Below are positions 58,301 to 63,858 of a stretch of DNA of 64,000 bases, piece by piece. Location: contig NZ_CP157276.1 in the NCBI RefSeq assembly GCF_040024445.1, positions 5,394,001 through 5,458,000 of the forward strand, written 5' to 3'. The position numbers and the translations under genes are program-made. This stretch comes from Prescottella soli (lineage in GTDB: Bacteria > Actinomycetota > Actinomycetes > Mycobacteriales > Mycobacteriaceae). Numbering within the stretch: the stretch's first letter is position 1; the number at the start of each line of letters is the position of its first letter. The notes beneath the pieces were generated by a model. The model did no database searches. It was not told the DNA's origin and was given only the letters and a program-made list of their open reading frames with translations.

Positions 58301-59824
58301 CCGGTGGCCGACGGGGGCGAGGGGGAGCTGTACCTCTTCGGCCCCTGCCTGGCGCGCGGCTATCGCGGCCAATCGTCACTGACCGCGGAACGGTTCGTGG
58401 CCAACCCCTTCGGGCCCGCCGGATCGCGCATCTACCGGACCGGTGATCTCGTGCGCCGCGCCGGGCGCGGCGTGCAGTACATCGGCCGCACCGACTTCCA
58501 GATCAAGATCCGCGGCCTGCGCATCGAGATCGGCGACGTGGACGCGGCGCTCATCGCGCATCCCGACGTCGAGTTCGCCGTGTCGCTGGGACGCCGGGCA
58601 CCGAACGGCGAGACAGTGCTGGTGTCGTACGTCCGGCTCGGGCCCCACAGTGGCCTCGAGCCGGCCGCGCTCAAGAAGTTCGCGGCCACGTCGCTGCCGG
58701 CATACATGGTGCCGTCCGCGATCACGATCCTCGACACGGTGCCGATGAACTCCAACGGCAAACTCGACCGCGACGCGTTGCCGGACCCGGTGTTCACGAC
58801 CGGTGCCTACCGGCCGCCCCGGACCGACGTCGAGCGGGTGCTGGTGGACGTGTTCGCCGACGTCCTCGGTGCGGAACGCGTCGGCGTCGACGACAGCTTC
58901 TTCGAACTCGGCGGCAACTCGCTCAGCGCGGTACGCGTGGTCGCCGAGGTCCAGTCGCGACTCGGCCGGGCGCTGCCGATGCAGTGGGTCGTCAACGATC
59001 CGACACCCGCCGCGATCGCCGCGCGCCTCGACAGTGGCAGCGGGCCCTCGGTCGACCAGTTGGTGCGGATGCGTTCCGGGGACGGTGCGGAGCCGCTGAT
59101 CTGCGTGCATCCGGCGATCGGGCTGACCTGGTCCTACACCGGTCTGATCCCGTACATCACCGACGGACGTCCCGTCTACGGGATCCAGTCGTCCGGCATG
59201 ACCCCCGGCGCCGCGTCGGCGTCGTCGATGGACCAGCTGGCCGTGCGGTACGTCGACCTGATCCGGCGGGTGCAGCCCCACGGCCCGTACCACCTCCTCG
59301 GATACTCGGTGGGCGGTGCGATCGCGCACGCGATGGCCGTTCGACTGCGGGCGCTGGGCGAGGACGTCGGCACGCTGATCATGCTGGACACCCAGACCAC
59401 CGAGTCGATTCCCGACGGCGCGCGCACTCCGAGCCTCGGGATGCTGTTCGCGGAGTTCGCCGGGATCGACTCCGACGAGGGCGTCGACGACGACCTCACC
59501 CCCGATCGCGCGGCGCAGTTGCTCCGCGACGCTGGTGGTGCATATTCCAGGTTGACGGCCGAAGACCTGCGCCGGATCTACGACGACTACCTGCACACGA
59601 TCAGCCTGGGCCAGGAGTATCGACCCGAGACGTTCGACGGCGATCTCGTCTACGTCGCCGCCGATGGCGAGCCGGGGGACACGCGAACCCCGTGGGACCA
59701 CTACATTTCCGGAACGGTCCACACCCATCCCGTGGGCCACCCGCACAACCGTCTGACGGAACCGGAGGCTCTCGCGGTGATCGGCCCGATCGTGCGGCGC
59801 TACCTCGACGGCACAGACCGATGA
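43391..59824 (+). CDS. Four-module nonribosomal peptide synthetase with thioesterase
   Basis: A 5477-residue assembly line. Domains in order (approximate residues): C1 36-465 (HHIVLDG near 165), A1 480-990, T1 with Ser1040, E1 1090-1560 (HHLVVDG), C2 1580-2010, A2 2030-2540, T2 Ser2585, C3 2635-3080 (HHITADG), A3 3095-3610, T3 Ser3657, E3 3705-4180 (HHLAIDG), C4 4195-4630, A4 4645-5135, T4 Ser5177, TE 5225-5477 with Ser5306 in GYSVGG. C2 and C4 follow E domains and have the PLTPLQEGLLFH-type opening of D-accepting domains; C3 is of L-accepting type. The product should be a tetrapeptide, configured D-L-D-L, possibly N-capped since C1 resembles EntF/DhbF starter domains. ATG 43490 with a GGAG site, where the C1 domain begins, is an alternative start. 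No MbtH protein or tailoring gene is adjacent. Confidence 0.95.
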   Translation: MELPFRVEGAPGATDAGESLPELSGPDAGYSEPMPLTPAQMGQWLAQQLDPGVPMSVAHYVDIRDDGNRLDVEVLSRVASRAAREFGSGLIRLVMVDSRPHQVVDPRLDTGTRQIDLRAEVDPEAAAHEWMRSDVTAPLDLLRDRLSVSVMLRIADDRYFWYSRTHHIVLDGVGGASALYRMADLYNAEMEGRESPPNQAHDLPSVHAAEAAYADSTRWEADRAYWIERTSGMPERCSLAEHSAPARALSRDVGGRIAHDTASALEAAQERYGASIAALVAATIAAYTARHTGAEDIVLSLPVSSRTTAVLRHSGGTLANVVPLRVTVGIGTTVSELVADVTRALSGALRHQRYRHEDLRRDRGDRGTGRGFAGPLLNLMMFPDELRLGTTRTSLEVLSSGPIEDLLVNVYRYGPSGTIRLDFKANPQLYDDDTLHTHYDRFTRLLDGVLTADPDTPVGELPIVDDAELAAQLAAWNVPATPVEEVLPELVARRATLAPDRVAVVADGRRLTYAELVSRANRLARHLIAAGVGPEAAVGVVFDRSEDLIVALLAVLTAGGGYVPIEAGTPAPRRDYVLADAEVSCLVTTRDFAAELDGRGAPVIVVDDPATGAALASLPAAPVRGAERLRPLRPEHLAYTVYTSGSTGRPKGVQVSHRSAAALLVNAHAAFGTTARDVWTMFHSFAFDFSVWEIWGALTSGGTLVVVDRRTARAPDAFAALLRDEHVSILNQTPAAFLQLSDAEQADGRPLTELRRVFVGGDDYDQRRMVPWLERHATGGSALVSVYGITETTVFLTGLAMDVASAEAPGNLVGRGLPGVRLRLLDRRLRPVPVGVVGEIYAGGPQVARGYGRRAGLTAARFVADPYASDGARLYRSGDLARWDSDGRLVFLGRSDFQVQVRGFRVEPGEIEWALAQCPGVAHAVVVPHRAEGEPVRLAAYVVPEPAVVLDPHSVREHVGGVLAPYMMPAAVMVLDHLPLTVNGKVDRKALPQPDFGTSTRPGRAPAGPVEETLAGLFAQVLGAPAVTAEDSFFALGGDSIMAIQLVSRAREAGLSLTPHDVFERLSVSGLAAVATEVEAPGAELEELPGGGVGTVAPTPIVRWLVERGGAWSRLAQSVCVVVPAGIESAHLLGAVQAVLDHHDMLRARFLPDSGGFDVPPEGSIVAADVLDRIEPGGEVGLTAALVAARDDAADRLDPASGRMVQAVWFDRGADRPGRLLLVIHHLVVDGVSWRILLPDLAAASRQSRAGTAPHLPAVGTSMRTWAHTLAEWARRDAPDRAAEIRYWRGVLAEADPLLGRRALDPTVDLAATVATVVADLPEGVSEAMSTTVPETVHGGVDDAVLAGLAMGLARWRRRRGTATSSCLCTLEGHGREEQLIPGADLSRTIGWFTTTHPVRLDLAGVDLDAAFAGGPAAEEALKLVKEQLREAPDHGIGYGALRYLADADAIGHLDHRPAPQISVNYLGRTAVAADGDRGDWLPVAELGDLGATVDPTLPAAAVLDINLITVDAESGPTLRATFAYPTGILDARDVEDLAELWRSACRALATAAARPGAGGLTPSDLPLVALDQEAVEHVEAACPGLSDVWPVSPLQAGLLFQTELAGDADDPYLVQLVLDLRGRVDGDHMRRSVQTLLDRHEILRVAFTTGPDGDPLQLVPGRVELPWAVADLRDPAEADRVLEQDRARRFDMATPPLLRALLIRTAEDAYRLVLTYHHILLDGWSVPLMVRELLALYAAADPHEVPVSASFANYLSWLGTIDRAGSTARWVEALAGVDEPTLLGPPGHGRPLPTVPRAERLLLTEAETARLDGVARDRGVTMSTIVRVAWAIVLGAWTRRDDVVFGAIVSGRPPQIDGIEDMVGLFINTVPIRVTLHPAETLGELLDRCHADQAALLDHEHVGLADIERATGAAALFDTITVFESYPVDRGGLTSDTDIAGMRVVDVAVHDATHYPLALGASVDGGLEIRIDYAPALFDESDIDAVADRLERVLQAIASDPDRTLARLRLLSDADYSRLAPVHGRPGRRHRTLPGILADAARIDPDAPAVTCGPATLTYRDLDTRSTRLARRLIDDGVGPESVVALGLTRSLDFVEAVWAVTKTGAAFVPVDPTYPRERIEHMSSDAGARVGLTVRQWRDGLSDSVSWRELDSDEYRAELASLSARPITDTDRTAPLRIDNPAYLIYTSGSTGIPKGVVLTHRGLANLVAAERESLAVTSEARVSQFTSPSFDASVFELLMAFGSGAHLVIAPPDIYGGEDLARQLATKRETHAFFTPSVLGSMRPDGLDDLRSLAVAGEPCPPELVARWAGGRSMFNAYGPTEGMIMSNIAGPLLPDDPVTIGGPTLGFVELVLDARLQPVPIGMPGELYLGGPAIARGYHRRPGLTAERFVASPFVAATDHPTREDEGTLPGDRLYRTGDIVRWRDDLTLEYLGRSDLQVKVRGFRIELGEIDAVLADHPGVEFAATLGRTAPSGETVLVSYVRPGDDPAVEPDELLRHLADRLPAHMVPALIVPIGEVPLTPSGKLDQKALPAPDFPVGGDAADAIAFTPIEGIVAEHLCAVLGIDRIGPDDSFFDLGGNSLMATRVTRRLDAALDTDIDVRAIFEAPTVRGLAARVLQRGPGGAHRPVLRAYDRPESLPLSSAQLRMWSINQLDTASPAYNIVMAVRLRGDLDERALIAAVGDVVVRHSTLRTMYPVVDGTPTQLIVDPEDIARAESLSVVAADLPGHLLRLAETGFDVSREVPLRAQLLRLAGSEHVLAVVAHHITADGFSMQTLARDVMRAYESRRRGRAPEWAPPAVQYVDFTLWQRELLGDPEDPESLYRRQLDYWRDALAGIPDVVPLPTDRPRPPRQSFRGAAVGFDIDAATHARLTDLARHGNATMFMLAHTALAVLVARLSSSGDIVIGTPVSGRGEAGLDDVVGMFVGTLALRTPVDPGAGFADLLTVVREADLAAFARTDLPFERLVDELAPARSTSYAPLFQVLVEYRTDMSGYLQLPGLEVEPLDYELPVSKFDLQLSVSESFTPDGDPGGMHFDLTYATDLWDEPTVDGFAERLRRILDAAAADPHAPVGEIGLLTDADRAALEAGDTDAGAASEATLADMFGRAVAAYPDEVAVVHGTTRLTYAELAARSSRLARALAVRGAGPDSVVALALPRSTDMIVAVVAATLAGAAYLPVDLGSPGERIALVLDEASPACVLTTTAAVDALGAPTAPVVLLDDAGFRRELEASSPDLPTDADRVAPLHPDDTAYVIYTSGSTGRPKGVQVSHRSVVSLLVNAHTVFDLRPTDIWTIFHSFAFDVSVWEVWGPLSDGAATVIVDPEVARSPDDFVDLLHREAVTVLNQTPASFYQLVGSDHGTELPLRYVFVGGEELALEQVARWYDRRSPDAARVVEMYGVTEATVIDSCAPLFRDTLTDTFAGGIGRPLPGVHLHVLDARLHAVPVGVVGDVYLSGAEVARGYLGRAGLTASRFVAEVGGTGRRMYRTGDIGRRDPDGRLELLGRSDFQVQVRGFRVELGEIESALLRCDGIEQAVVVSHRGDRGADERLIGYAVPADGRVLDPLRIRDDVDRVLPSYMVPAAVVILDELPVTVNGKVDRKALPEPDFAVFAGRGRQPAGAVEEQLAGLFAGVLGVPAVAADESFFALGGDSIMVIQLVSRARDAGIVFAPQDVFEQPTVERLATVADAAESGRARVLDEIAGGGIGPVEPTPIVRWLAGRPGAWDRFSQSVTVTVPAGMSGAQLIAALQAVLDRHDMLRAVRVGSGSGMHLVVPEPGTVDASSRLRRVDCSHVGDEADVDAVAAWERAASVGRLDPGAGVIVQVAWCDAGPERAGRLAVAIHHLAIDGVSWRILLADLVSACEGARGGEMPELPRVGTSMRTWAHGLRAAAHDPDTLAELPWWTDTLVPADPVLGARPFDPDIDVIADQVAVRIPVDVTQGLLARLPAAFRATPADVVLCATAMAAARWDRWGQGRPSIVVSVEGHGREEQILPGADLSRTVGWFTTAYPVRVDLTGIDVDDAYTAGRAAGRALDAVKEQWRAVPRNGIGYGLLRHLEPDTARTLDAFEDPQVAVNYLGRLSGDRAAGWAVGSGGPDAFVERESQGPVPCPLAIDAYVEDQADGPSLCAAIRYVPDILDDDAVAEFTALWQRAVHALAEHVASPGSGGLTPSDLTWGTVTQSEIERWERTHPGVVDVWPLTPLQEGLLFHALLAQQDVDAYHVQLVVDLEGEVDERRLADAAQALMDRHESLRTVFDHRDDGTIVQLSLEHVPVDWSTLTATDDQAEELIARDREIHFDMRQTPLIRFLLIDLGGSRRRLVITNHHVVLDGWSMPLLVADLFDLYLAGGRPLDRAPASYRDYLEWFTSRDTVAAERAWTSALSGLSGPTLVAPHAAGRQLSATASEPVPMDDSTADALGRTAETAGVTLNTVLQAAWGILLGQMTAGTDVVFGTTIAGRAPAVRGIESMVGLFINTVPVRVRLDPRETVAGLLGRLQSERAALMQHEYLGLTAIQQAAGFGGLFDTAMVFESYPMDMQALARLAERTGLRATALTGHDSTHYPLSLKAFEDASLHLVLRYSPDAIDQSVVADIARRLARIVESIAHRPTTPVGRIDVVGERGRAELIEIATSDPGPVRTWAEILASGAALDPDATALRWRGTDTTYRELDERSTRLARELIAWGVGPEDFVPVAIPRSADSVTATWAVVKSGAAPVPINPKLPSGRIAYMLDDCAAAVGLTATADHGLPGAVDWLALDGIDLDRRSPRPIRDSERTHPLRATDPAYLIYTSGSTGAPKGVIVTHAGLPHLAAAQIEHQGVTPESRVLHVCSPSFDVSILELVLAFGAGATLVVAPPDVYAGTELEQFARDERVTHLLVTPAVCGTLDPRSLPDVEVAEIGGELFGAELVDEWAHRTRLLNAYGPTECTVCVTTSGALESGAPITMGGPVARSGVGVVVLDCWLRPVADGGEGELYLFGPCLARGYRGQSSLTAERFVANPFGPAGSRIYRTGDLVRRAGRGVQYIGRTDFQIKIRGLRIEIGDVDAALIAHPDVEFAVSLGRRAPNGETVLVSYVRLGPHSGLEPAALKKFAATSLPAYMVPSAITILDTVPMNSNGKLDRDALPDPVFTTGAYRPPRTDVERVLVDVFADVLGAERVGVDDSFFELGGNSLSAVRVVAEVQSRLGRALPMQWVVNDPTPAAIAARLDSGSGPSVDQLVRMRSGDGAEPLICVHPAIGLTWSYTGLIPYITDGRPVYGIQSSGMTPGAASASSMDQLAVRYVDLIRRVQPHGPYHLLGYSVGGAIAHAMAVRLRALGEDVGTLIMLDTQTTESIPDGARTPSLGMLFAEFAGIDSDEGVDDDLTPDRAAQLLRDAGGAYSRLTAEDLRRIYDDYLHTISLGQEYRPETFDGDLVYVAADGEPGDTRTPWDHYISGTVHTHPVGHPHNRLTEPEALAVIGPIVRRYLDGTDR

Positions 59825-59926
59825 TCTTGCGGTGCAATCGGGATCAGTGCTTACATGGTGCGCAGCGTCGCGTGCCGGTGGCGGACAGCGTCAGGCATGG
59901 AGGCGTCGAAACGCAAGGGGTCTTCG

Positions 59927-60316
59927 ATGACCATCTCGTTCAACCACACCATCGTGTTCGCCCGGGACAAGCAGGTGTCCGCGTCGTTCTTCACGTCACT
60001 GTTCGCCCTGCCCGACGCGCTGGCGGCGGGCCCGTTCCTGGCCGTCCAACTCGACAACGGGGTGACACTGGACTTCGCCGATCTGCCGATCGACGTGCTG
60101 CCCCAGCATTACGCCTTCCTGGTCACCGAGGAGGACTTCGACGGCATCTACGGCCGAATCCTCGAGCGGCGCATGGAGCACTGGGCCGATCCGCGCAAGT
60201 CCCGTCCCGGCGAGATCAACCGGAACGACGGCGGGCGCGGCGTCTACTTCCACGATCCCGCGGGTCACAATCTGGAGATCATCACGCGCCCATACGGTTC
60301 GGGGCGCCAGAGTTAG
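59927..60316 (+). CDS. VOC (glyoxalase/bleomycin resistance) superfamily protein
   Basis: A 129-residue single-domain vicinal-oxygen-chelate protein. FNHTIVFARDKQVSASFFTSLF begins the first beta-alpha-beta unit with a metal-type His, and GRGVYFHDPAGHNLEIITRPYG ends the second with the usual His and Glu ligands. The function could be a small-molecule lyase, dioxygenase or resistance/binding protein. The ATG at 59927 follows an AAGGGG site seven bases upstream. It begins 102 bp after the synthetase on the same strand, so co-expression is possible and a self-protection role against the peptide is a guess. Confidence 0.85.
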   Translation: MTISFNHTIVFARDKQVSASFFTSLFALPDALAAGPFLAVQLDNGVTLDFADLPIDVLPQHYAFLVTEEDFDGIYGRILERRMEHWADPRKSRPGEINRNDGGRGVYFHDPAGHNLEIITRPYGSGRQS

Positions 60317-60375
60317 CGTCCTGCAGGTAGGTCGACGATCGGACGGTTCGATTCGCGTTCAGTGGTGAGCTGAAG

Positions 60376-61122
60376 ATGGCTGGGCATCGGTGCGAGTTCC
60401 GCTTCTACGAGGAGCTGAACGACTTTCTGCAGCCTCGGCAACGCAAGCGCAGCTTCGTCCACGAGTTCGACGGCACACCGTCGGTCAAGGATCGGATCGA
60501 ATCCCTCGGGGTGCCGCACACCGAGGTCGATCTGATCCTGGTCGACGGTGATCCGGTCGGATTCGACCACCGCGTGTCCGGCGGGGAACGGGTGGCCGTG
60601 TATCCGACGTTCCACGGGCTCGACCTCGGTGCCATCACCCCGCTGCGCCCGCCGATGGGGGAACCGCGCTTCGTCCTCGACGTCCACCTCGGCCGGCTCG
60701 CCCGCTACCTGAGGCTGCTCGGCTTCGACAGCTCGTACACGAACGACAGCACCGACGACGAGCTGCTCGCGTTGTCGCGCAGCGAAAATCGCATCCTGCT
60801 CACGCGCGACATCGGACTGCTCGAGCGTGCGGCGCTCGTCCACGGAGGATTCCTGCACCAGACCGATTCCCGGCTCCAATTGCGGGAGGTCCTCGACCGG
60901 TTCCGCTTGCAGGGGCGCATCGCGCCGCTCACGCGATGCGCCCGCTGCAACGGGCTCATCGGCCCCGCGACACCCACGCTCGCGCGGGGGAGCGTCCCCG
61001 GAGGTGTACTGCGCGAACAGCGCCGGTTCAGCCGCTGCAACGACTGTGGCCAGGTGTACTGGCCCGGTGGCCACCTGAAACGACTGCGGGCACGCCTCGC
61101 CGAGATCGGGGTGTGGTTCTGA
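60376..61122 (+). CDS. Mut7-C RNase domain protein with N-terminal ubiquitin-like domain
   Basis: A 248-residue protein with two parts. Residues 1-95 form a beta-grasp ubiquitin-like domain of the Mut7-C-associated type (RCEFRFYEELNDFL; GDPVGFDHRVSGGERVAVYP). Residues 96-248 form the Mut7-C PIN-like nuclease domain: FVLDVHLGRLARYLRLLGFD holds the first acidic residue, LLTRDIGLL a second, and paired cysteines CARC and CNDC form a zinc ribbon. Family members are predicted RNases. It is found in many actinobacteria as a stand-alone gene, and no partner is evident here. Confidence 0.88.
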   Translation: MAGHRCEFRFYEELNDFLQPRQRKRSFVHEFDGTPSVKDRIESLGVPHTEVDLILVDGDPVGFDHRVSGGERVAVYPTFHGLDLGAITPLRPPMGEPRFVLDVHLGRLARYLRLLGFDSSYTNDSTDDELLALSRSENRILLTRDIGLLERAALVHGGFLHQTDSRLQLREVLDRFRLQGRIAPLTRCARCNGLIGPATPTLARGSVPGGVLREQRRFSRCNDCGQVYWPGGHLKRLRARLAEIGVWF

Positions 61123-61516
61123 GGAGGCGGGCGGCAGATCCGAACGGGGACAGTAATTCTCACCGCCGTCGTAGCGATGCGGGACTCCGTCCGTGCCTGC
61201 ACCGGCTGAGTGAAGATCGGCACGGCAACAGCCGACGTGATTACCGGCATGATCGTCGAGAACCGCCGCGGCGCTGCCCACATCCGGTTCGAGCGTGCAT
61301 GGCGCGGGCATCTTGCAAGTACGTATGAGCCTGCAAGGTTGGTTAGGTCTTGTGTAGGTTCCGGATCTAGATGTCCTTTTCCGGGCCTATATGTCCCGTA
61401 CTTGTCATAATTCCAGCCTATATGTCCATTCCGGTTGCGTTCCGGTAACAGGCGACGGCACGGAGTGTCACCCCTGTCTTAGATGGAGCACTCGTGAAGA
61501 TGCCCGCGCGCCAGGA
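61123..61516. other. Intergenic region with repeated TATATGTCC motif
   Basis: No supported gene in 394 bp. CTAGATGTCC at 61367-61376, CTATATGTCC at 61387-61396 and CTATATGTCC at 61419-61428 form an irregular direct repeat, with TTCCGG following the first and third. Repeated ends of this kind occur at IS21-type termini, but no transposase is nearby. Confidence 0.4.
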
Positions 61517-62137
61517 TCAGCCGGTCGTGGTGGGGACATCAAGGCGGTGCTCGATGCGGCTGACGACAGGCAGGCGGACGATGGCGTAATGGGCATCGAC
61601 TTTGGGTGCTCCGGAGCGGGTGACTGGGAGCGACGGGCGGATGGCTCGACCATCTCGGTCGACCAGCCACAACAGTGGACATGTCGTGCCGGGGGTGCAG
61701 CGGTCATCGGTGGGTCCTCGACCCGGTTTGCCACCCCACCACGCCTCGATCCCCCACGCCTGCGGATCCGAGCGTTCGGACAGTGCGGTCAGTAGCTCGC
61801 TGAGGTCCCCCTCGCGCCGGACTTCGTCCACTATCTCGGTTGTCCCGGCGGGATTCTGTCCGTCTGGGCCGAAGTAGGTTCCGCCCCAGACGCTGTCGCA
61901 TGTCACGACGGCTACCGGGTCGAAACCATTAGGGATCGTGCCTGATCGAGGCGGTGTGAAGCTCTGCGGCGTCGGGGGCGAGAAGTGGCCGGGGAACATC
62001 CCCGGGTCAAGGCAGGTCACCTGCGGCACCACCTGCGCCGCGTCGGGCCGGTCCGGTGGCCGTTCGTGCAGGTAGATCGCTCCGGCGGTCGCGATGCCAC
62101 CTGCCAGAGCGACGATGCCGATGTCCCTCATCTTCAT
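61517..62137 (-). CDS. Hypothetical membrane-anchored or secreted protein
   Basis: A 206-residue protein. The first 22 residues, MKMRDIGIVALAGGIATAGA then IYL, form a signal anchor. The rest is extracytoplasmic and proline-rich early (VPQVTCLDPGMFPGHFSPPTP), with several cysteines (VTCDSVWGGTYFG; DDRCTPGTTCPLLWLVDRDG) that could form disulfides. The ATG at 62137 is preferred over longer versions because it starts directly with the membrane segment. No family recognised. It is divergent from the GNAT gene at 62310. Confidence 0.65.
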   Translation of the reverse strand: MKMRDIGIVALAGGIATAGAIYLHERPPDRPDAAQVVPQVTCLDPGMFPGHFSPPTPQSFTPPRSGTIPNGFDPVAVVTCDSVWGGTYFGPDGQNPAGTTEIVDEVRREGDLSELLTALSERSDPQAWGIEAWWGGKPGRGPTDDRCTPGTTCPLLWLVDRDGRAIRPSLPVTRSGAPKVDAHYAIVRLPVVSRIEHRLDVPTTTG

Positions 62138-62309
62138 CGTGTCGACGATATCGACGAGGGGAGGTCCGCATGAGGGTATGGCCGTACTGGTTCGGCCGTC
62201 CTCCACCTCGCTCGTCAAACGGGACGCCTCCAACCACGGCGGATGCGGCTGGTGAAACTCCAGCGCGCGATCACCGTCTCCCTGGATGGCGGGATCAGAT
62301 ACTTGACTC

Positions 62310-62831
62310 GTGACCGACGTGACGATTCGACAAGCCGAGCCCGACGACGACCTCACCGATCTCCCCGCGATGCAGATCGCGGCGGGCGCCCTCTTTCGAG
62401 AACTGGGAATGGATCTGGTCGCGGATGGCCGCGCACCCGAACTATCGGAGTTCGAAGCCGTCAGAACACGCGGAAACCTCATCGTCGCAGCCTCCCGCGA
62501 GGGTGCATACGTCGGATTCTTGCGGACGTGCCCGCTCGACGGAGCGCTCCACGTAGAGCAAGTGACTGTTGCTCCTGGCTCGGGTCGGCGCGGTATCGGA
62601 CGCCAGCTCATGCGCGCCGCCGAACAGCTCGCTCTCCGTCAGGGATTCACCCGCATGACCCTCACGACCTACCGCGATGTCCCCTTCAACGGCCCCTCCT
62701 ACGAGCAGCTCGACTGGATGGCGCTCAACGACGAGGACCTGACAGATGGCCTCGCGACTGAACGACGCGGGGAAGTGGCTGCCGGACTTGACCAGTGGCC
62801 CCGGATCGCTATGGGCAAATCTCTACGCTGA
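62310..62831 (+). CDS. GNAT-family N-acetyltransferase
   Basis: A 173-residue single-domain GNAT. The acetyl-CoA site is LHVEQVTVAPGSGRRGIGRQLM (given in part as VAPGSGRRGIGRQLM), followed by AAEQLALRQGFTRMTLTTYRDVPFNGPSYEQLDW, where NGPSYEQL replaces the usual N-x-x-A-x-x-x-Y turn. The substrate could be a small amine or a protein N-terminus; it recalls toxin-degrading and ribosomal GNATs only in fold. It uses a GTG start. Confidence 0.85.
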   Translation: MTDVTIRQAEPDDDLTDLPAMQIAAGALFRELGMDLVADGRAPELSEFEAVRTRGNLIVAASREGAYVGFLRTCPLDGALHVEQVTVAPGSGRRGIGRQLMRAAEQLALRQGFTRMTLTTYRDVPFNGPSYEQLDWMALNDEDLTDGLATERRGEVAAGLDQWPRIAMGKSLR

Positions 62832-62853
62832 CCAGAGAATCGTCCGCCTCGGC

Positions 62854-62879
62854 GATCGCCATACAGGACACCCTGTAGA
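62854..62879. repeat. Short interspersed repeat, copy 1
   Basis: A 26-bp element beginning GATCGCCATACAGGACACCC and ending TGTAGA, containing the perfect hairpin TACAGG-ACAC-CCTGTA. Copy 2 (63112-63137) differs at one base; copy 3 near 63859 is partial. Copies precede successive genes. Confidence 0.7.
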
Positions 62880-62918
62880 GGTGGTTGCCTCGCAGGCGTG
62901 ATCGGACGAGGAAGAGGT

Positions 62919-63113
62919 ATGAACCTCAGGAAGTCGCGCCTAGCCCTTCGCTGGGCCATCGGCGTTCTCTCGTGCATCGTCCTGGGAGCCTCGTTCTACA
63001 ACGTCTTCTCCGACGCGCCGACCAACTGGACACTGTCGTGGCCGTTGATGCCCTCGATTGCGGCTGGCCTCCCTCTTCTCTACCTTCTCGATCGCCAAGG
63101 TCCTGCTGACTGA
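62919..63113 (+). CDS. Small membrane protein
   Basis: A 64-residue protein with two membrane segments (WAIGVLSCIVLGASFYNVF and WPLMPSIAAGLPLLYLL) separated by a short polar loop (SDAPTNWTLS). MNLRKSRLAL gives a basic, inside-facing N-terminus. It starts at ATG 62919 with a GAGGAAGAGG purine tract just upstream; a GTG at 62898 is an alternative. Copies of a 26-bp repeat lie on both sides, the second beginning at its stop codon. Confidence 0.55.
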   Translation: MNLRKSRLALRWAIGVLSCIVLGASFYNVFSDAPTNWTLSWPLMPSIAAGLPLLYLLDRQGPAD

Positions 63114-63137
63114 TCGCCATACGGGACACCCTGTAGA
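63112..63137. repeat. Short interspersed repeat, copy 2
   Basis: The 26-bp element GATCGCCATACGGGACACCC... differs from copy 1 by one A-to-G change, which breaks one pair of its hairpin. It starts in the stop codon of the small membrane protein gene and lies 58 bp before the SMI1/KNR4 gene. Confidence 0.7.
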
Positions 63138-63194
63138 TCCTCGATTGATGTTCGTCTCATCATTTCTGTCCGCTCCAGCGGATAGCGTCCGGGA

Positions 63195-63836
63195 ATGGGA
63201 CTAGCCGAACAATGGGACCGGATCACTCGCTGGTGCGACGAGCACGCCCCAGTGACTATCCGATCACTGCGGCCGGGACTGACGATGGATGAAGTGCTGT
63301 CCGCCGAACACACCTCCGGTCTTTCATGGTCGAAGGACCTACGTGAGTTGTTCACCGTTCAGAATGGCGCTCTGCCTGTTGACGAAGCCACCGGCCGGTA
63401 TCCAGGCAGCATTCTGCCGATGCAGGTGATGTTGTCCATCGATGATGCGCTCGATCGTCGGAAGCAACTGGTGGAGGTGTGGACCGAGCTGATCCGGTCC
63501 GACCCGGACATGTTCGGTGCGGATGCTTTCGAGGTGGGGGCACGGCAGCTGGCGGCTTCGACGGCAGGGATGTTCCTTCCCTCGTTCATGCCCTTCTCCG
63601 AACTCGATGGATACCTGTACTTCGTCGATACCCGGACCGGCCCTCGGCACGGATGCGTGACCGAGTACGCCCATGCCGACACCGACTCCTTCGGCCCGAA
63701 GTGGGACAACGTCACCGCCATGCTTGCCGAGCATGCGGATGCCCTGGAATCGGGAAGCGTTGTTGGTTCTTTCCGTCCGGTGGTTGTTGACGGCGTTCTG
63801 GGCTGGGAGATCGTTCGACCGGGTGACGTGTCCTGA
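63195..63836 (+). CDS. SMI1/KNR4 (SUKH) family protein
   Basis: A 213-residue protein of the SMI1/KNR4 fold. LRPGLTMDEVLSAEHTSGLSWSKDLRELFTVQNGAL shows the conserved L-P-x-x-L/Y-x-x-N-G core (here LRELFTVQNG), and the later FMPFSELDGYLYFVDTRTG and YAHADTDSFGPKWDNVTAML follow the family pattern of a central glycine-aspartate and aromatic end. SUKH proteins commonly act as immunity proteins to secreted nuclease toxins, or as scaffold proteins. No toxin is visible here, but the window ends soon after. Confidence 0.85.
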   Translation: MGLAEQWDRITRWCDEHAPVTIRSLRPGLTMDEVLSAEHTSGLSWSKDLRELFTVQNGALPVDEATGRYPGSILPMQVMLSIDDALDRRKQLVEVWTELIRSDPDMFGADAFEVGARQLAASTAGMFLPSFMPFSELDGYLYFVDTRTGPRHGCVTEYAHADTDSFGPKWDNVTAMLAEHADALESGSVVGSFRPVVVDGVLGWEIVRPGDVS

Positions 63837-63858
63837 GCGCCGACCGCCAGAATCCGCC

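Noticed and set aside
53705-58372. A 1555-codon open frame on the minus strand opposite the second half of the NRPS
   Set aside because: Same antisense effect of high GC3; no motifs and no ribosome site.
59927-60316. An MbtH-like partner for the NRPS
   Set aside because: The small gene after the synthetase has VOC-fold motifs and lacks the conserved tryptophan pattern of MbtH proteins.
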